Assembly: GCA_016212275.1 (NCBI GenBank)
Contig: JACRGR010000032.1
Location: 28,218 to 92,217, forward strand
Direction of reading: 5' to 3'
DNA: 64,000 bases
Source of the DNA: Nitrospinota bacterium
GTDB taxonomy: Bacteria > Nitrospinota_A > UBA7883 > JACRGQ01
A model generated the notes under the pieces. It had not been told where the DNA came from. It made no database searches and was given only the letters and a program-made list of their open reading frames with translations. The translations under genes were made by a program, and so were the position numbers. This document shows positions 10,920 to 20,706 of the stretch, one piece after another (positions within the stretch are counted from its first letter, which is position 1; the number at the start of each line of letters is the position of its first letter).

Positions 10920-11972
10920 TTACCCGGCGATCCCGTTTTTCCCTTCTTCTTCCGCCGCGGCGCGGTGCCGCTCCACGCGGGCCGCCTTCACCGCCGCATG
11001 AACCTGGCGCACCAACGGCTCCATCCCCTCCCCCGCCACGCTGGAGATGGCAAGCACCGTAAACCCCTTTTCCTCGAACATCCTCTTCAACGGTTCCAGC
11101 GGGGCGCGGTCATGCAGGGAATCGATCTTCGTCAATAGAACGAACATCCGCCGCTCCAATAGGCCGGGATCGAAGCTGGCCAGCTCGTTCTCTATCACGG
11201 TGAAATCGCGCAATACGCGCTCCGGATCCGGGTCGCTCACGTCTATCAGGTGGCACAGCACCGCCGTGCGCTCGATGTGCTTCAGGAACCGGATGCCCAA
11301 CCCCTTGCCGCCGTGCGCCCCCTCGATGAGTCCCGGCATGTCCGCCATCACGAAAGAATCGTTGTCCGCTTGCACCACGCCGATCTTCGGCGAGAGCGTG
11401 GTGAACGGGTAATCGGCGATCTTCGGCTTGGCGGCCGTCAGGCGCGAGATGAGCGTGCTCTTCCCGGCGTTCGGCAGGCCGATGATCCCCACGTCGGCCA
11501 GCAGGCGCAGTTCCAGGTGCAATTTGCGCCCGTCGCCCGGCATGCCGGGCTGGGCGAATTTCGGCGCCTGCATGGTGGACGACTTGAAAAATGCGTTCCC
11601 CTTGCCGCCGATGCCCCCTTTGGCGGCGATGAACTTCTGGCCGTCCTCCACGAGGTCGGCCACCGTCTCGCCGGTTCCGGAATCTTTTATCAGCGTGCCG
11701 GGGGGGACCGGCAGTACCAGGTCTTCGCCGTCCTTGCCGTGGCAGTTGGACCCCATGCCGTATCCGCCGCGCTGGGCCTCGAACTCCCGTTTGAAGCGGA
11801 ACTTCAGCAGGGTGCTTTCGCCCCGGTCGGCCACGAAAATAACGTCGCCGCCTTTGCCGCCGTCGCCGCCGTCCGGCCCGCCGCGATCAACATACTTCTC
11901 GCGCCGCCAGCTCACGGCCCCCGCGCCGCCGTCGCCGGCCTTGATGGATAATTCCGCCTCATCTATGAACAT
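10920..11972 (-). CDS. obgE: Obg/CgtA ribosome-associated GTPase
   Basis: The 350-residue protein has the glycine-rich Obg fold (GDGGAGAVSWRREK, GGPDGGDGGKGGD) followed by a GTPase domain. G1 is GLPNAGKST (about 165), switch I is DYPFTT, G3 is DMPG, and G4 is TKID. Obg couples 50S ribosome assembly and stress responses to GTP level. Length is close to the family norm of 340-430. The short acidic/basic C-terminal extension (HRAAAEEEGKNG) is variable in the family. Confidence 0.95.
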   Translation of the reverse strand: MFIDEAELSIKAGDGGAGAVSWRREKYVDRGGPDGGDGGKGGDVIFVADRGESTLLKFRFKREFEAQRGGYGMGSNCHGKDGEDLVLPVPPGTLIKDSGTGETVADLVEDGQKFIAAKGGIGGKGNAFFKSSTMQAPKFAQPGMPGDGRKLHLELRLLADVGIIGLPNAGKSTLISRLTAAKPKIADYPFTTLSPKIGVVQADNDSFVMADMPGLIEGAHGGKGLGIRFLKHIERTAVLCHLIDVSDPDPERVLRDFTVIENELASFDPGLLERRMFVLLTKIDSLHDRAPLEPLKRMFEEKGFTVLAISSVAGEGMEPLVRQVHAAVKAARVERHRAAAEEEGKNGIAG

Positions 11973-12047
11973 GGCGGAATTGTAGCAGGTTTGAGCACCC
12001 GCCCACTCATCTTTCCGATATAATTTCCGAAATAGAATGGAAGAGCA

Positions 12048-14369
12048 ATGACCATAGCCATCACCCTCACCGCGATCGCCGCATTTTTATGCAAGCTTCC
12101 CTTCCTGCGTTTTCCGATGGACGAGGACTTCGCGTTTTACACCTACGTCCCCCACTTCCGCAAAGACGGGATACGGGTAAAAAAGGATTACCTGGCGCTG
12201 TTGCCCGCGTGGCGCACCAACCTCCTGTCGCTCGTGTACGGGAACGGGGGCTGGGAAAAAGGCGTGTTCCGCATACGCCTTGCGCTCGCACTGGCGCACG
12301 CGGCCACCGCGCTGGTGGTGCTGTGGGCAGGATTCGCGCTCACCCATTCCGTTTGGGCCGCGGCGGCGGCAGGCCTTCTGTACGCCCTGTTCGGCACGGC
12401 GCCCGCCCTTTCCTGCCACACCGTGAACATGGAGCAGGTATACCTCCCCTTTGCGCTGGGCGGAATGGTGATGTTCCTCGATGGAAGCTACGAAGTCTCC
12501 GCGCTCATGTTCGGCGTCGCCGCCATTCCGAAGATCGCGTCCGGCATATATGTTCCCCCGCTGACGCTCCTGCTGTGGCACCGCGCCGACCTTCCCACCG
12601 CGCTGGCCTTCGCCCTCATTTCCGCCATCCCGTCCGCGATATCCCTCGCCGCCGACCTGCTGGCCGGGTACGGCGACGCCGAGAGCCGCAATCAGATCCG
12701 CACACGCCTCGCCGTCGCCGTCCGGTTGCCGAAACTGAAAACGATCTACGGCTCCATAAGGGACGACATCCGCGCAATCGTGCATGAAACATTGCCGGTG
12801 TGGGTGATCGGAGCGCCCGCCCTGGCGTTCGTCCCCTTCACCGCGGAAGGAATGGCGCTTTCCCTCTTCATCCTCATCACGCTTTCCATGATCTGGTTTC
12901 AAGGAGGCTATTCCCGGTACCACTATCTGCCGGTGGTGGCCCTGCTATGTGTAGCCACCGCGGCGGGGTTAAGCCACGCGGGACAATTCGCCGCCGGAAT
13001 AATGGCGGCGTTTGCCGCCGCGTCCCTTCTCACCGCCTTCCGGCTATTCCCCTTTTATGCGCGGCCCCTCCATCCGCGCACACTGGCGCGGTACGACAAA
13101 TTCGACCAGTACCTGTACCTCCCCCGGCTGGGAAAAGCGCTTGGGCGGCTCATGAAGATGCGCAAGGAAAATGGACGCATTTTCGTGTGGGGGAACTTCA
13201 CCCAGCTTTACCAGTATGCCGGGCGACCCGCGTCGGATGAGTTCATCCATTATGCCGTCGGCCCGTGGAACGACGAACGTCTGGCGGGGTATTTCGATAC
13301 CATCATCGGCGGCATAATGCGGCACCGCCCCTTGTACATAATAAAATCATTCCCCGACTTCGATATGGAACTTGTTGGAAAGACCACCGGATTGCGATAC
13401 CGCCTGCTGAAGATATGGCTGGGCCGCTTCCCCGTCTATCGGATGGTTTCAGTTACAACCCCCGCGCAAGACCCGCTCACGCTCGACTGGCGAAAAAAAA
13501 TGGACTTAATGGAGCAATTGACCAAAGGGAAACATACTCCGTGCATGGTGGAAAACGGCCAGCCCCCGCGGACGGCGATTAAAGAATGCCGAAGGCTTAT
13601 CCGATTAAATTACAGCGATACCGAAGGGTTGTTTCATCTGGCCCGCCTGTATGAAGAAGCGGGGATCGAGGATTCGGAACTGGCGACGCTTTTTAAGCGG
13701 TTGATTGACGAGCGGCCCGGCCAGAAAATGGCGCGGCTGGCCTTGGCGAAACTCTGTATTAAGGGGAAGGATACAGCAACCGCCGCGTTGTATATCGCGG
13801 ACGAAGAGCGTTTGTTCGGCGTTAGCGCGTCCACCCTTTTTTACCGGGGGCACTTGCTGAAAGGCGCCGGAGAGCCGCAAAAGGCGGCGGAGACATTCGC
13901 CGAACTTTGCCGGCGGGAACCCCTTAATGGCGAGTACGCCTTGTACCGTGCCGAGTGCCTGCACACGGCCGGGGAATATGCCGAGGCCCGGAGATCGTTC
14001 CTGCGGGCGTGGGACATGGGCGAACAACAGGAATGGATACGCACCCGCGCCGCGCTGGGGATCGCCGCGCTGGACGCGCCGGAAAAACGGGAGCATGAAA
14101 CCATCGGGGAATTTATGGCAAAGGATGCCAAGAACCTGCCGCTGGCGTATGCGCGCGCATCGGCGCTGGAACGGGACGGGCGGGCGGAAGCGGCGCGAAA
14201 AGAATTTTCGGACATCGCGGCATCGGACGCCGCCCCCGACATCAAGGGAGCCGCGCTATTCCGCCTTGCGCGGCTTTCCGCAAACGGCGCGCGCGCGGGA
14301 CTGGCCCGGCAATGCTTGAAAATACTGCCGCACCACGGCGGCGCCAGGGAGCTTTTGAAGAATGGTTAA
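12048..14369 (+). CDS. Multi-TM glycosyltransferase-like (GT-C/PMT type) with C-terminal TPR repeats
   Basis: Residues 1 to about 330 hold roughly nine to ten membrane segments. An acidic pair near the N-terminus (FPMDEDFAFY) is typical of GT-C lipid-linked sugar transferases of the PMT/ArnT kind. Residues about 340-480 form a soluble domain (GRIFVWGNFTQLYQYAGRPASDEF), which in GT-C enzymes faces the periplasm. Residues 500-773 are tetratricopeptide-like helical repeats (GLFHLARLYEEAG, TLFYRGHLLKGAGEPQKAAETFAEL). GGAAGAGC lies before the ATG. It is the first gene of a five-gene operon and its end overlaps the next start by 8 nt. The glycan acceptor is unknown. Confidence 0.75.
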   Translation: MTIAITLTAIAAFLCKLPFLRFPMDEDFAFYTYVPHFRKDGIRVKKDYLALLPAWRTNLLSLVYGNGGWEKGVFRIRLALALAHAATALVVLWAGFALTHSVWAAAAAGLLYALFGTAPALSCHTVNMEQVYLPFALGGMVMFLDGSYEVSALMFGVAAIPKIASGIYVPPLTLLLWHRADLPTALAFALISAIPSAISLAADLLAGYGDAESRNQIRTRLAVAVRLPKLKTIYGSIRDDIRAIVHETLPVWVIGAPALAFVPFTAEGMALSLFILITLSMIWFQGGYSRYHYLPVVALLCVATAAGLSHAGQFAAGIMAAFAAASLLTAFRLFPFYARPLHPRTLARYDKFDQYLYLPRLGKALGRLMKMRKENGRIFVWGNFTQLYQYAGRPASDEFIHYAVGPWNDERLAGYFDTIIGGIMRHRPLYIIKSFPDFDMELVGKTTGLRYRLLKIWLGRFPVYRMVSVTTPAQDPLTLDWRKKMDLMEQLTKGKHTPCMVENGQPPRTAIKECRRLIRLNYSDTEGLFHLARLYEEAGIEDSELATLFKRLIDERPGQKMARLALAKLCIKGKDTATAALYIADEERLFGVSASTLFYRGHLLKGAGEPQKAAETFAELCRREPLNGEYALYRAECLHTAGEYAEARRSFLRAWDMGEQQEWIRTRAALGIAALDAPEKREHETIGEFMAKDAKNLPLAYARASALERDGRAEAARKEFSDIAASDAAPDIKGAALFRLARLSANGARAGLARQCLKILPHHGGARELLKNG

Positions 14370-16023
14370 AAAGAAGATCGCCGTTTTCGCCACCGAGCCG
14401 GTGACGGGAAACATCGGCGGGCTGGGCATCCGCCAGCTCGAGGTGGCGCGCGAACTTCACCGCAAGGGGTTCAGTGTGCGGCTCATCACCCCGTTCCCCG
14501 TGGGGGAGCACCGCGAAAAATTCCCGGTGGAGCATATTCAGTTTTTCCACCACCCCGCGCTGGCGGAAGAACCTCTTCGGTGGGCCGACGCGCTATACGC
14601 CAGCCAGCCGTCGCCCCATTTCCTGCGGCTGGCCCGCGACATGAACAAGCCGGTGGCGGTGGACCTTTTGGCCCTGCTGTATTTCGAGGAACTGGAGCGG
14701 CTTCCCGTGGAACAGATGGGCGCCGCGGAACAGGGGGAATATTTTTCCTCCCGCGCATGGCTGGCGCAAAACCAGCTCGCGCTCGGCGATTTCTTCCTGT
14801 GTTCCAACGAGCGCGAGCGCGACTACTACCTCGGTTGCCTCACCCAACTCGGCAAACTCCCGCCGGACGTGTACCCGCGCGACCCGCTCTTCCGCTCCAT
14901 AATTGACATTGCGCCGTTCGGCATCCCCCGGCGCGCGCCCCGGCGCGGAAAAAACCGCCTGCGCGGGGTGGTGCCCGGCATCGAAAAATACGATTTCATC
15001 CTGCTGTGGGGCGGCTCGCTATGGAACTGGTACGATTGCATCACCCCGGTGAAAGCGATGACGCGCCTTTTACGAAAATGCCCAAAGGCCAAACTGGTGT
15101 TCCTTGGCACCCAGCACCCCGCCACCTCGAAACCGACCGAAGCGTACCTGGAAGTGAAACGGTACGCGGAAAAGCACAAGCTCCTTGGCAAAAACGTCTT
15201 TTTCCACTCCCAATGGGTGCCATACGGCGAACGGGACCATTTTCTCACCGAATCAGACGCGGGAGTGGCCACGTTCCGGGACCACATCGAAAACCGTTTC
15301 TCGTTCCGCATCCGCCTCACCGACTGCCTGTGGGCGAACCTGCCGATCATCACCAACCCCGGCAATACGGTAAGCGGCCTGATAGAAGGGAAAAACCTCG
15401 GAGTCATCGTTCCGTTCGGCGACGACAAGGCGGTGGCGGACGCGGTGGCCTGGATGGCGGCCCATCCGGCGGAAATGAAAAAAATGCGCCAGCGCGTCGC
15501 GTCCGCGAAAACGGCGTTCCATTGGGACCGGGTGCTCGCGCCGCTTATGCGGTTTTTCAAAAACCCGCAAAAGCGGCTCCCCGTCTTCCACCACGCGCTG
15601 GCGCGCCTTTCGTTCACCGAATTCAACCGGCGGGACTTCAAGCGCGTGCTATTCCTTCGCTCCGCGCCCATGCCACAGTGCGCCGAAGCGTTGAAGGCGG
15701 TCAGGAGCATCGCGCCACATGCCGCCATTGACCTCGTCATCCAGCCCGGAACGGATGCGGCGGCATTGGGTGGGGGGCTGAACCTCATCCCCCTGCCGGA
15801 AAACGGCTTCAGGCCGGAACATGCCGCCCTGGTGGCCGGCAAGGAGTACGACCTGGTGCTATGCGCTTTCAACACGAACGATATGACCTTTTACGCCAAT
15901 GTCGCCGCGTTCGCCAATAACGTGGTTGCGGGGCATTACTGGGCATTCGGGCACGACGGTCATTTCATGGACATACGCCCCCTGATGTCCGGCGGTGGTA
16001 TAATCCCGGCGGTAAAACCATGA
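14362..16023 (+). CDS. GT-B (GT4-like) glycosyltransferase with extra C-terminal Rossmann-like domain
   Basis: The 553-residue protein starts with an N-lobe typical of GT4 enzymes (TGNIGGLGIRQLEVARELHRKGFSVRL). It has the sugar-nucleotide C-lobe (LLWGGSLWNWYDCITPVKAM, FRIRLTDCLWANLPIITNPGNTVSGLIE). After about residue 420 an extra domain begins with KRVLFLRSAPMPQCAEALKA, not part of GT4. It resembles the start of GT9/heptosyltransferase lobes and related segments in two genes further down the operon. The start codon lies inside the previous gene and the stop overlaps the next start (ATGA), so translation is coupled. Confidence 0.8.
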   Translation: MVKKKIAVFATEPVTGNIGGLGIRQLEVARELHRKGFSVRLITPFPVGEHREKFPVEHIQFFHHPALAEEPLRWADALYASQPSPHFLRLARDMNKPVAVDLLALLYFEELERLPVEQMGAAEQGEYFSSRAWLAQNQLALGDFFLCSNERERDYYLGCLTQLGKLPPDVYPRDPLFRSIIDIAPFGIPRRAPRRGKNRLRGVVPGIEKYDFILLWGGSLWNWYDCITPVKAMTRLLRKCPKAKLVFLGTQHPATSKPTEAYLEVKRYAEKHKLLGKNVFFHSQWVPYGERDHFLTESDAGVATFRDHIENRFSFRIRLTDCLWANLPIITNPGNTVSGLIEGKNLGVIVPFGDDKAVADAVAWMAAHPAEMKKMRQRVASAKTAFHWDRVLAPLMRFFKNPQKRLPVFHHALARLSFTEFNRRDFKRVLFLRSAPMPQCAEALKAVRSIAPHAAIDLVIQPGTDAAALGGGLNLIPLPENGFRPEHAALVAGKEYDLVLCAFNTNDMTFYANVAAFANNVVAGHYWAFGHDGHFMDIRPLMSGGGIIPAVKP

Positions 16024-17807
16024 AGATAGTGATAGCAAACCCGCCCGGACACTTTCCGGGCAACCGGTTCCCTTGCCCGTTCCCCAGCCGGTGGACCTCC
16101 TTGTTCAAGGATTATCCGGTATTCACCTTCTTCCCCTACGAACTTGCGTACCTTTCGTCCCTGTTGAAACGGGAACTGCCACAGGCACAGGTGAAAATGG
16201 TGGATGGAACATGGCTCCGCTTCACCGCCGAGGAATACATCCGCTGGCTGGAATGGCAAAAGCCGGATTGGCTGGTCTTTGAGACCGATACCGTCACCTA
16301 CAAGGAAACGCTCAAGGTGGCCCGCGGTATCAAGCAAAAACTCGGCACGAAAATCATCATGACGGGGCAATACCCCACCGTTTTCCCGCACAAGGTGATT
16401 GAAGACGGCGCGGACTACGCCTGCATCGGCGAATACGAGGCGACGGTGCTCGACATCCTGAAAGGGAACGACCCGGCAACCATCCCCGGCCTGTTCCCGA
16501 AATCCCACCGGAAGGTGCTGGACATTGATTGGCTCCCCGACCCGGAGGACGACGACATCCGCAGAATTGACTACAGCTATCCCGGCGGGTGCCGGTGGAC
16601 CCGCTGGCGCTCCGTGGAAGTCCACGCCGCGCGCGGGTGCCCCTATTCGTGCGACTTCTGCGTGGCGGGCACCGTGTACTACGAAAAGAACAACTGGCGG
16701 TTCCGCAAGCCGGAGCGGATCATCGGCGAGATACAGAACCTGCGGCGCAAGTACCCCGGCATCGAAGGGGTGTTCTTCAACGAGGAAACGCACATCGTCA
16801 AGAAGAAAACCATCCTGGAATTCTGTGACGCCATTATCGCGTCCGGCAACAACGACCTGCACTTCGAGGCGATGGCCAACCACCAGCTCCTTGACGACGA
16901 AATACTGGAAGCGCTCAAGCGCGCCGGGTATTACAAACTGCGCATCGGCATCGAAACGGTGGATCCCGGCACGGCAAAAAGCATCGGACGGAAAACAAAA
17001 GCGGACAGCCTGTACCGCCTTTTGCAAACCGCCCGGAAGCTGGGGATCGAGATGTACGGCACCTTCATCATCGGCGCGTCCGGCTCCACCCAAAAAGGGG
17101 ACTTCGCCACGGTGGAGTACGGCGGCAAACTGCTGGAAGAGCGACTCCTTTCAAGCTGGCAGGCTTCCATCGCGGTGCCGCACCCCGGCACGCCGTTCCA
17201 CGAAAAGGCCCGGACGAACGGGTGGCTGGCCGAGGACGATCCGGAACAATACAACGGCATCAACGGAAGCGTGCTCAATTATCCGAACTACCCGAAAGAA
17301 CAGATACGGGAGACCATCCGTGTCATGGGGGATCGTTTTGCGTGTGCCGTGCAAACGCAAGAGCGGGACACGGTGCATTCGGAAGCGGGGAAAATAACGT
17401 GGCTGTCGCCGGAAGAAAGGGACGCGGTGCGCCCCCGGATGAAAGCGCTTGCCGCGGCGTACGATGCGGGTGACGATAACGGCGCGTTGGCCCAGGCACA
17501 AGAAATCCTCGCCGAATACCCCCAGGCATTGCGGCCACGATATGTCACTGCGGCGGTAAAGGAACGGACGGGCAACAGGGAGGCCGCGCGCAAAGGGTTC
17601 GAGGAGATCATCGCCCTCGCGCGGGATTACAACGACGCGATCCAGTTCGCGGGAGGGGCGCATTTCCGCCTTGGCGGGATGGCGCGCGATGAAGGGCGCG
17701 CCGAGGACGCTTTGCGCCACTTTAAACAGTGCATGCACCTGTATCCGGCCCACGAATTGGCGCGGCGGAACTATTGGGAACTGGAAACCGGAAACGGCAA
17801 GGCATGA
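16020..17807 (+). CDS. B12-binding-domain radical SAM protein with C-terminal TPR
   Basis: The 595-residue protein has an N-terminal cobalamin-binding-like Rossmann domain (about 1-160, IIMTGQYPTVFPHKVIEDGADYACIGEYE). Its radical SAM core has the 4Fe-4S motif CPYSCDFC at residues 207-214. The sequence GVFFNEETHIVKKKTI follows the usual B12-rSAM pattern. Residues about 470-595 form TPR-like helices (ALAQAQEILAEYPQAL, ALRHFKQCMHLYPAHEL). Members methylate unactivated carbons or modify lipids and cofactors. The N-terminal domain lacks an obvious DxHxxG motif, so cobalamin binding is uncertain. It overlaps both neighbours by 4 nt. Confidence 0.88.
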   Translation: MKIVIANPPGHFPGNRFPCPFPSRWTSLFKDYPVFTFFPYELAYLSSLLKRELPQAQVKMVDGTWLRFTAEEYIRWLEWQKPDWLVFETDTVTYKETLKVARGIKQKLGTKIIMTGQYPTVFPHKVIEDGADYACIGEYEATVLDILKGNDPATIPGLFPKSHRKVLDIDWLPDPEDDDIRRIDYSYPGGCRWTRWRSVEVHAARGCPYSCDFCVAGTVYYEKNNWRFRKPERIIGEIQNLRRKYPGIEGVFFNEETHIVKKKTILEFCDAIIASGNNDLHFEAMANHQLLDDEILEALKRAGYYKLRIGIETVDPGTAKSIGRKTKADSLYRLLQTARKLGIEMYGTFIIGASGSTQKGDFATVEYGGKLLEERLLSSWQASIAVPHPGTPFHEKARTNGWLAEDDPEQYNGINGSVLNYPNYPKEQIRETIRVMGDRFACAVQTQERDTVHSEAGKITWLSPEERDAVRPRMKALAAAYDAGDDNGALAQAQEILAEYPQALRPRYVTAAVKERTGNREAARKGFEEIIALARDYNDAIQFAGGAHFRLGGMARDEGRAEDALRHFKQCMHLYPAHELARRNYWELETGNGKA

Positions 17808-19162
17808 ACCTCGTCTTCTGCTCCGCGCGGGCCGAGATCGTGGAGGCGGCGGTGAAAACATTACTCCCCGATGCGATGGAAGACGCCGTCCTGTTCACCG
17901 GCCCGGACAATTCACCTCTGCGCAGGCGCTACCCCAACCGTTTTTTAAGCTGGGGAAACGGTTACTTCAATTGGTCGGCGGCGATGGAACTGTGGAGCAG
18001 GCTGGAAGGCAATGCGCCGACCCGCTCGATCCTCCCGTTGAACAACGGCGAAGGCGAAGGATACGAAAAATTGCGGGCATTCGCCCGCCTCGTGACGCGC
18101 GGCGAAACCACCGAATTCACCCCGGACGGCGGCGCACGCCCGCTGACCGGCGGCGCGCTCATGCTCATGGTCAGGCCGGAGGAGCGGTGGCACGCCGGGA
18201 TCATCACCCTGCTGGAACTGGCACGCCCCCTGCTCGGTTTTTCCGGGAAAGACGTTCCCGCCGCCATGCCGTGCGCCGTCACGGAATGCGCCACGGTCAG
18301 GGAGATGGAAACAGCGCCGGACATTTCGGTGGTCATCCGCGCCTTCAACGAAAAAGAACTGCTGGAAAAAACGCTCTCGATGGTGATGGCCCAGGAAGGG
18401 GTGCGCGCCGAGACCATCCTCATCGATTCGGGATCCACCGATGGCACGATGGAGATAGCAAAGAAATTTCCCGTGAGGATATTTTCCATCCCCAAAAACT
18501 CGTTCAGCTACGGCGCGGCGCTCAACCTCGGCGCGCGGCTGGCGCGCGGCAAGACTGTGGTGAACCTGAGCGCCCACGCCGTCCCCGCGGACATCCGTTG
18601 GTTGAAAGAGCTTACCGCGCCGCTGGCAGATGCGCGCATCGCGGCGGTGTACGGACGCGAACTGCCGATGGAGAGGCGGTGCGGCCACTTCGAGCGCAAG
18701 ATACTTGCCGATTCGTTCGGGGAAACACCGAACGAAAGCTCGTCGAACCCGTTTTTCTCCAATGCCAATTCCGCCGTCCTGAAAAAACTCCTTATCGAAC
18801 TGCCGTTCGACGAACAGGCGGGCTGGGCCGAAGACCAGATATGGGCGTACGGGGTACAAAAGCGCGGCATGACCATCCGCTACCAGCCCGCCGCCGCCGT
18901 CCACCATTCGCACAACCTTTCGATGGCGGGAAACTTCGCCCGCTGTTACAAATACCACCGCGCGATGTTCGGCGGAGCGTGGCAAGGGAAAGAAAGGGAA
19001 GTACAAAAGGCGTTCCGCGCCCGGTTGGCGCGCCGGAGCCTTTCCTTCCGCAGATTCCTGTGCGCAAATCGGCTGATGGGGACTATGGGGGCCGCGTTCT
19101 ACGCGCCCTACTGCGAATTTGTGAACTACCTCGGATGCCGGGAAGCCGCGAACGGACAATAG
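17804..19162 (+). CDS. GT2 glycosyltransferase with extra N-terminal domain
   Basis: The 452-residue protein has a GT-A domain from about residue 172 (DISVVIRAFNEKELLEKTLSM, then ETILIDSGSTDGTMEIAKKF). This is the nucleotide-sugar fold of family GT2, with a C-terminal VHHSHNLSMAGNFARCYKY segment seen in rhamnosyltransferase-like members. Residues 1 to about 150 are an added domain (NLVFCSARAEIVEAAVKTL ... LPLNNGEGEGYEKLRAFARL). It appears related to the C-terminal domains of the genes at 14362 and 19165. The ATG at 17804 overlaps the preceding stop as ATGA; earlier in-frame starts lie inside the previous gene. Confidence 0.85.
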   Translation: MNLVFCSARAEIVEAAVKTLLPDAMEDAVLFTGPDNSPLRRRYPNRFLSWGNGYFNWSAAMELWSRLEGNAPTRSILPLNNGEGEGYEKLRAFARLVTRGETTEFTPDGGARPLTGGALMLMVRPEERWHAGIITLLELARPLLGFSGKDVPAAMPCAVTECATVREMETAPDISVVIRAFNEKELLEKTLSMVMAQEGVRAETILIDSGSTDGTMEIAKKFPVRIFSIPKNSFSYGAALNLGARLARGKTVVNLSAHAVPADIRWLKELTAPLADARIAAVYGRELPMERRCGHFERKILADSFGETPNESSSNPFFSNANSAVLKKLLIELPFDEQAGWAEDQIWAYGVQKRGMTIRYQPAAAVHHSHNLSMAGNFARCYKYHRAMFGGAWQGKEREVQKAFRARLARRSLSFRRFLCANRLMGTMGAAFYAPYCEFVNYLGCREAANGQ

Positions 19163-19164
19163 AA

Positions 19165-20706
19165 ATGAGATCCACCCGCACCGCGGATGACGACTGGAAA
19201 GAACGGGCCGTCCACGTCTCCTCCGGTCCCGCGTATCTGACCGTCCTCTCCACCGGAAGGTGCAACCTCGCCTGCTTCATGTGCAGTCACAGTTTCATCA
19301 AGGAAACGCCGGTCGTGTTTACCGTGAATATGCTCACACCGTGGCTGAAGAACGCCCGGCGCGTGTTTCTGGCGGGCGGGGAACCCTTGTGGATGACCGA
19401 TGCCGTGAACCGCGCGGCAAAGGAGATATTCGAATGCCTTGTGCGCGACCACCCGAACGTAAAGATCAACGCCTATACCAACGGCGTCCTTCTGGACGAA
19501 CGGATGGCGGAGATGGTCATGGAGCGGTTCGAGACCATCCAGTTCTCGGTGGATTCTGTAAACCCGGCGGTGTACGCGAAAGTGCGCGGCAGGCCGCTTT
19601 TGACGACGGTGCTGGAGAACATGGAACGGCTGGCGGAGATGAAACGCAAACGCGGGCTTGCCTCCGCCGACCATCCGCACATCAACATGAATACCATCGT
19701 CATGCGCTCCACGGTGAAAGGATTGCCCGATGTGGCGCAAATGCTGGCGCGTCTGGGAGGAAACAAACACTGCCTCGTGAAACTGCGCGACACAATCGGC
19801 CATGATCACGCGAAGATGGCGGCGGACATGCTGAAGGAAAACCGCATGCCGGATACCCCGGAAAACCGCGCGGCGGCGCTCAAAACGATAGCCGCGAACC
19901 AAGCGGCGATACTGGAGGAAATTTATCCGGCGGAGACGGTGCCACCCGCGGTCGCTGAACGCCTGAACGGGATATATGCCGCGAACGGTATCACGGTGGA
20001 AGACCAGGGATATTTCCTCGGCGGCGGAGTGGCGAAACCTCTTCCCTCCGGGGCCGATGCGGTCTGCTCCGCCCCGTGGGTAACGGCCGACATCCGCGAG
20101 GACGGCAACGTGTACTGCTGTTGCGCCCACACCGAAATACTGGGAAACGTGAAAGAGCGGAGCTTCGACGAGATTTGGAACGGCCCGAAGATTAAAGCCA
20201 TCCGCGCGGCGTTCATCCGGGGCGAAATGAAGGGGTGCATCCAGAGCGGGTGCCCTTCCGTGTTCGACTACTTCAAGGTGGGGCCGCAATCATACTCTTC
20301 CCTCCTGCTGGACAACCTTTTGCGGGAATGGGACGGCACGAAACCGCCAAGTTCGATCATAATGTTGCGGAGCGCGCCCGACTACCAGTCGCATCTGGTC
20401 GCGCGCACTTTGCTGAGGGCGTTTCCCGGAGCGCGGCTGACGGTGGTCACGAATCAAGCGGGAGAAGCTTCCTGCCGGGCTTGGGGCGTCGAAAACATGG
20501 CGGTACTCGCCTACCCCGGCGCCACCTTCACGCCGGAAGAGTTTTCCCGGTGGTGGCGACCGCCGAATGGCGATCATTCCCTCGCGGCGCTTTTGTACAA
20601 CCGTGAGGATCACACCGGTTATGGAAGCGTGGAAGAAGTCTTGCGTTCTATCGGCGCGGGCCGCGCCCTCGGCATCGCGCCGGGCGGCGCCCTCACCCGC
20701 CTTTAG
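19165..20706 (+). CDS. Radical SAM/SPASM-like protein with extra C-terminal domain
   Basis: The 513-residue protein has the radical SAM cluster motif CNLACFMC (C33, C37, C40), then LAGGEPLW and TNGVLL as in the SPASM/MoaA-like group. A C-terminal cysteine-rich region (CSAPWVTADIREDGNVYCCCAHTEILGNV ... GCIQSGCP) fits SPASM auxiliary clusters. From about residue 393 an added domain (SIIMLRSAPDYQSHLVARTL ... LYNREDHTGYGSVEEVL) resembles those in two operon partners. The frame is open far upstream, but the ATG at 19165, 2 nt after the previous stop, is the sensible start. Its stop codon overlaps that of the convergent M20 gene. Confidence 0.85.
   Translation: MRSTRTADDDWKERAVHVSSGPAYLTVLSTGRCNLACFMCSHSFIKETPVVFTVNMLTPWLKNARRVFLAGGEPLWMTDAVNRAAKEIFECLVRDHPNVKINAYTNGVLLDERMAEMVMERFETIQFSVDSVNPAVYAKVRGRPLLTTVLENMERLAEMKRKRGLASADHPHINMNTIVMRSTVKGLPDVAQMLARLGGNKHCLVKLRDTIGHDHAKMAADMLKENRMPDTPENRAAALKTIAANQAAILEEIYPAETVPPAVAERLNGIYAANGITVEDQGYFLGGGVAKPLPSGADAVCSAPWVTADIREDGNVYCCCAHTEILGNVKERSFDEIWNGPKIKAIRAAFIRGEMKGCIQSGCPSVFDYFKVGPQSYSSLLLDNLLREWDGTKPPSSIIMLRSAPDYQSHLVARTLLRAFPGARLTVVTNQAGEASCRAWGVENMAVLAYPGATFTPEEFSRWWRPPNGDHSLAALLYNREDHTGYGSVEEVLRSIGAGRALGIAPGGALTRL

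Noticed and set aside
17671..19164. A 498-codon N-terminal extension of the SPASM radical SAM gene
   Set aside because: It lies in another frame of the GT2 gene, is arginine-rich and lacks domains; the ATG at 19165 abuts the previous stop.
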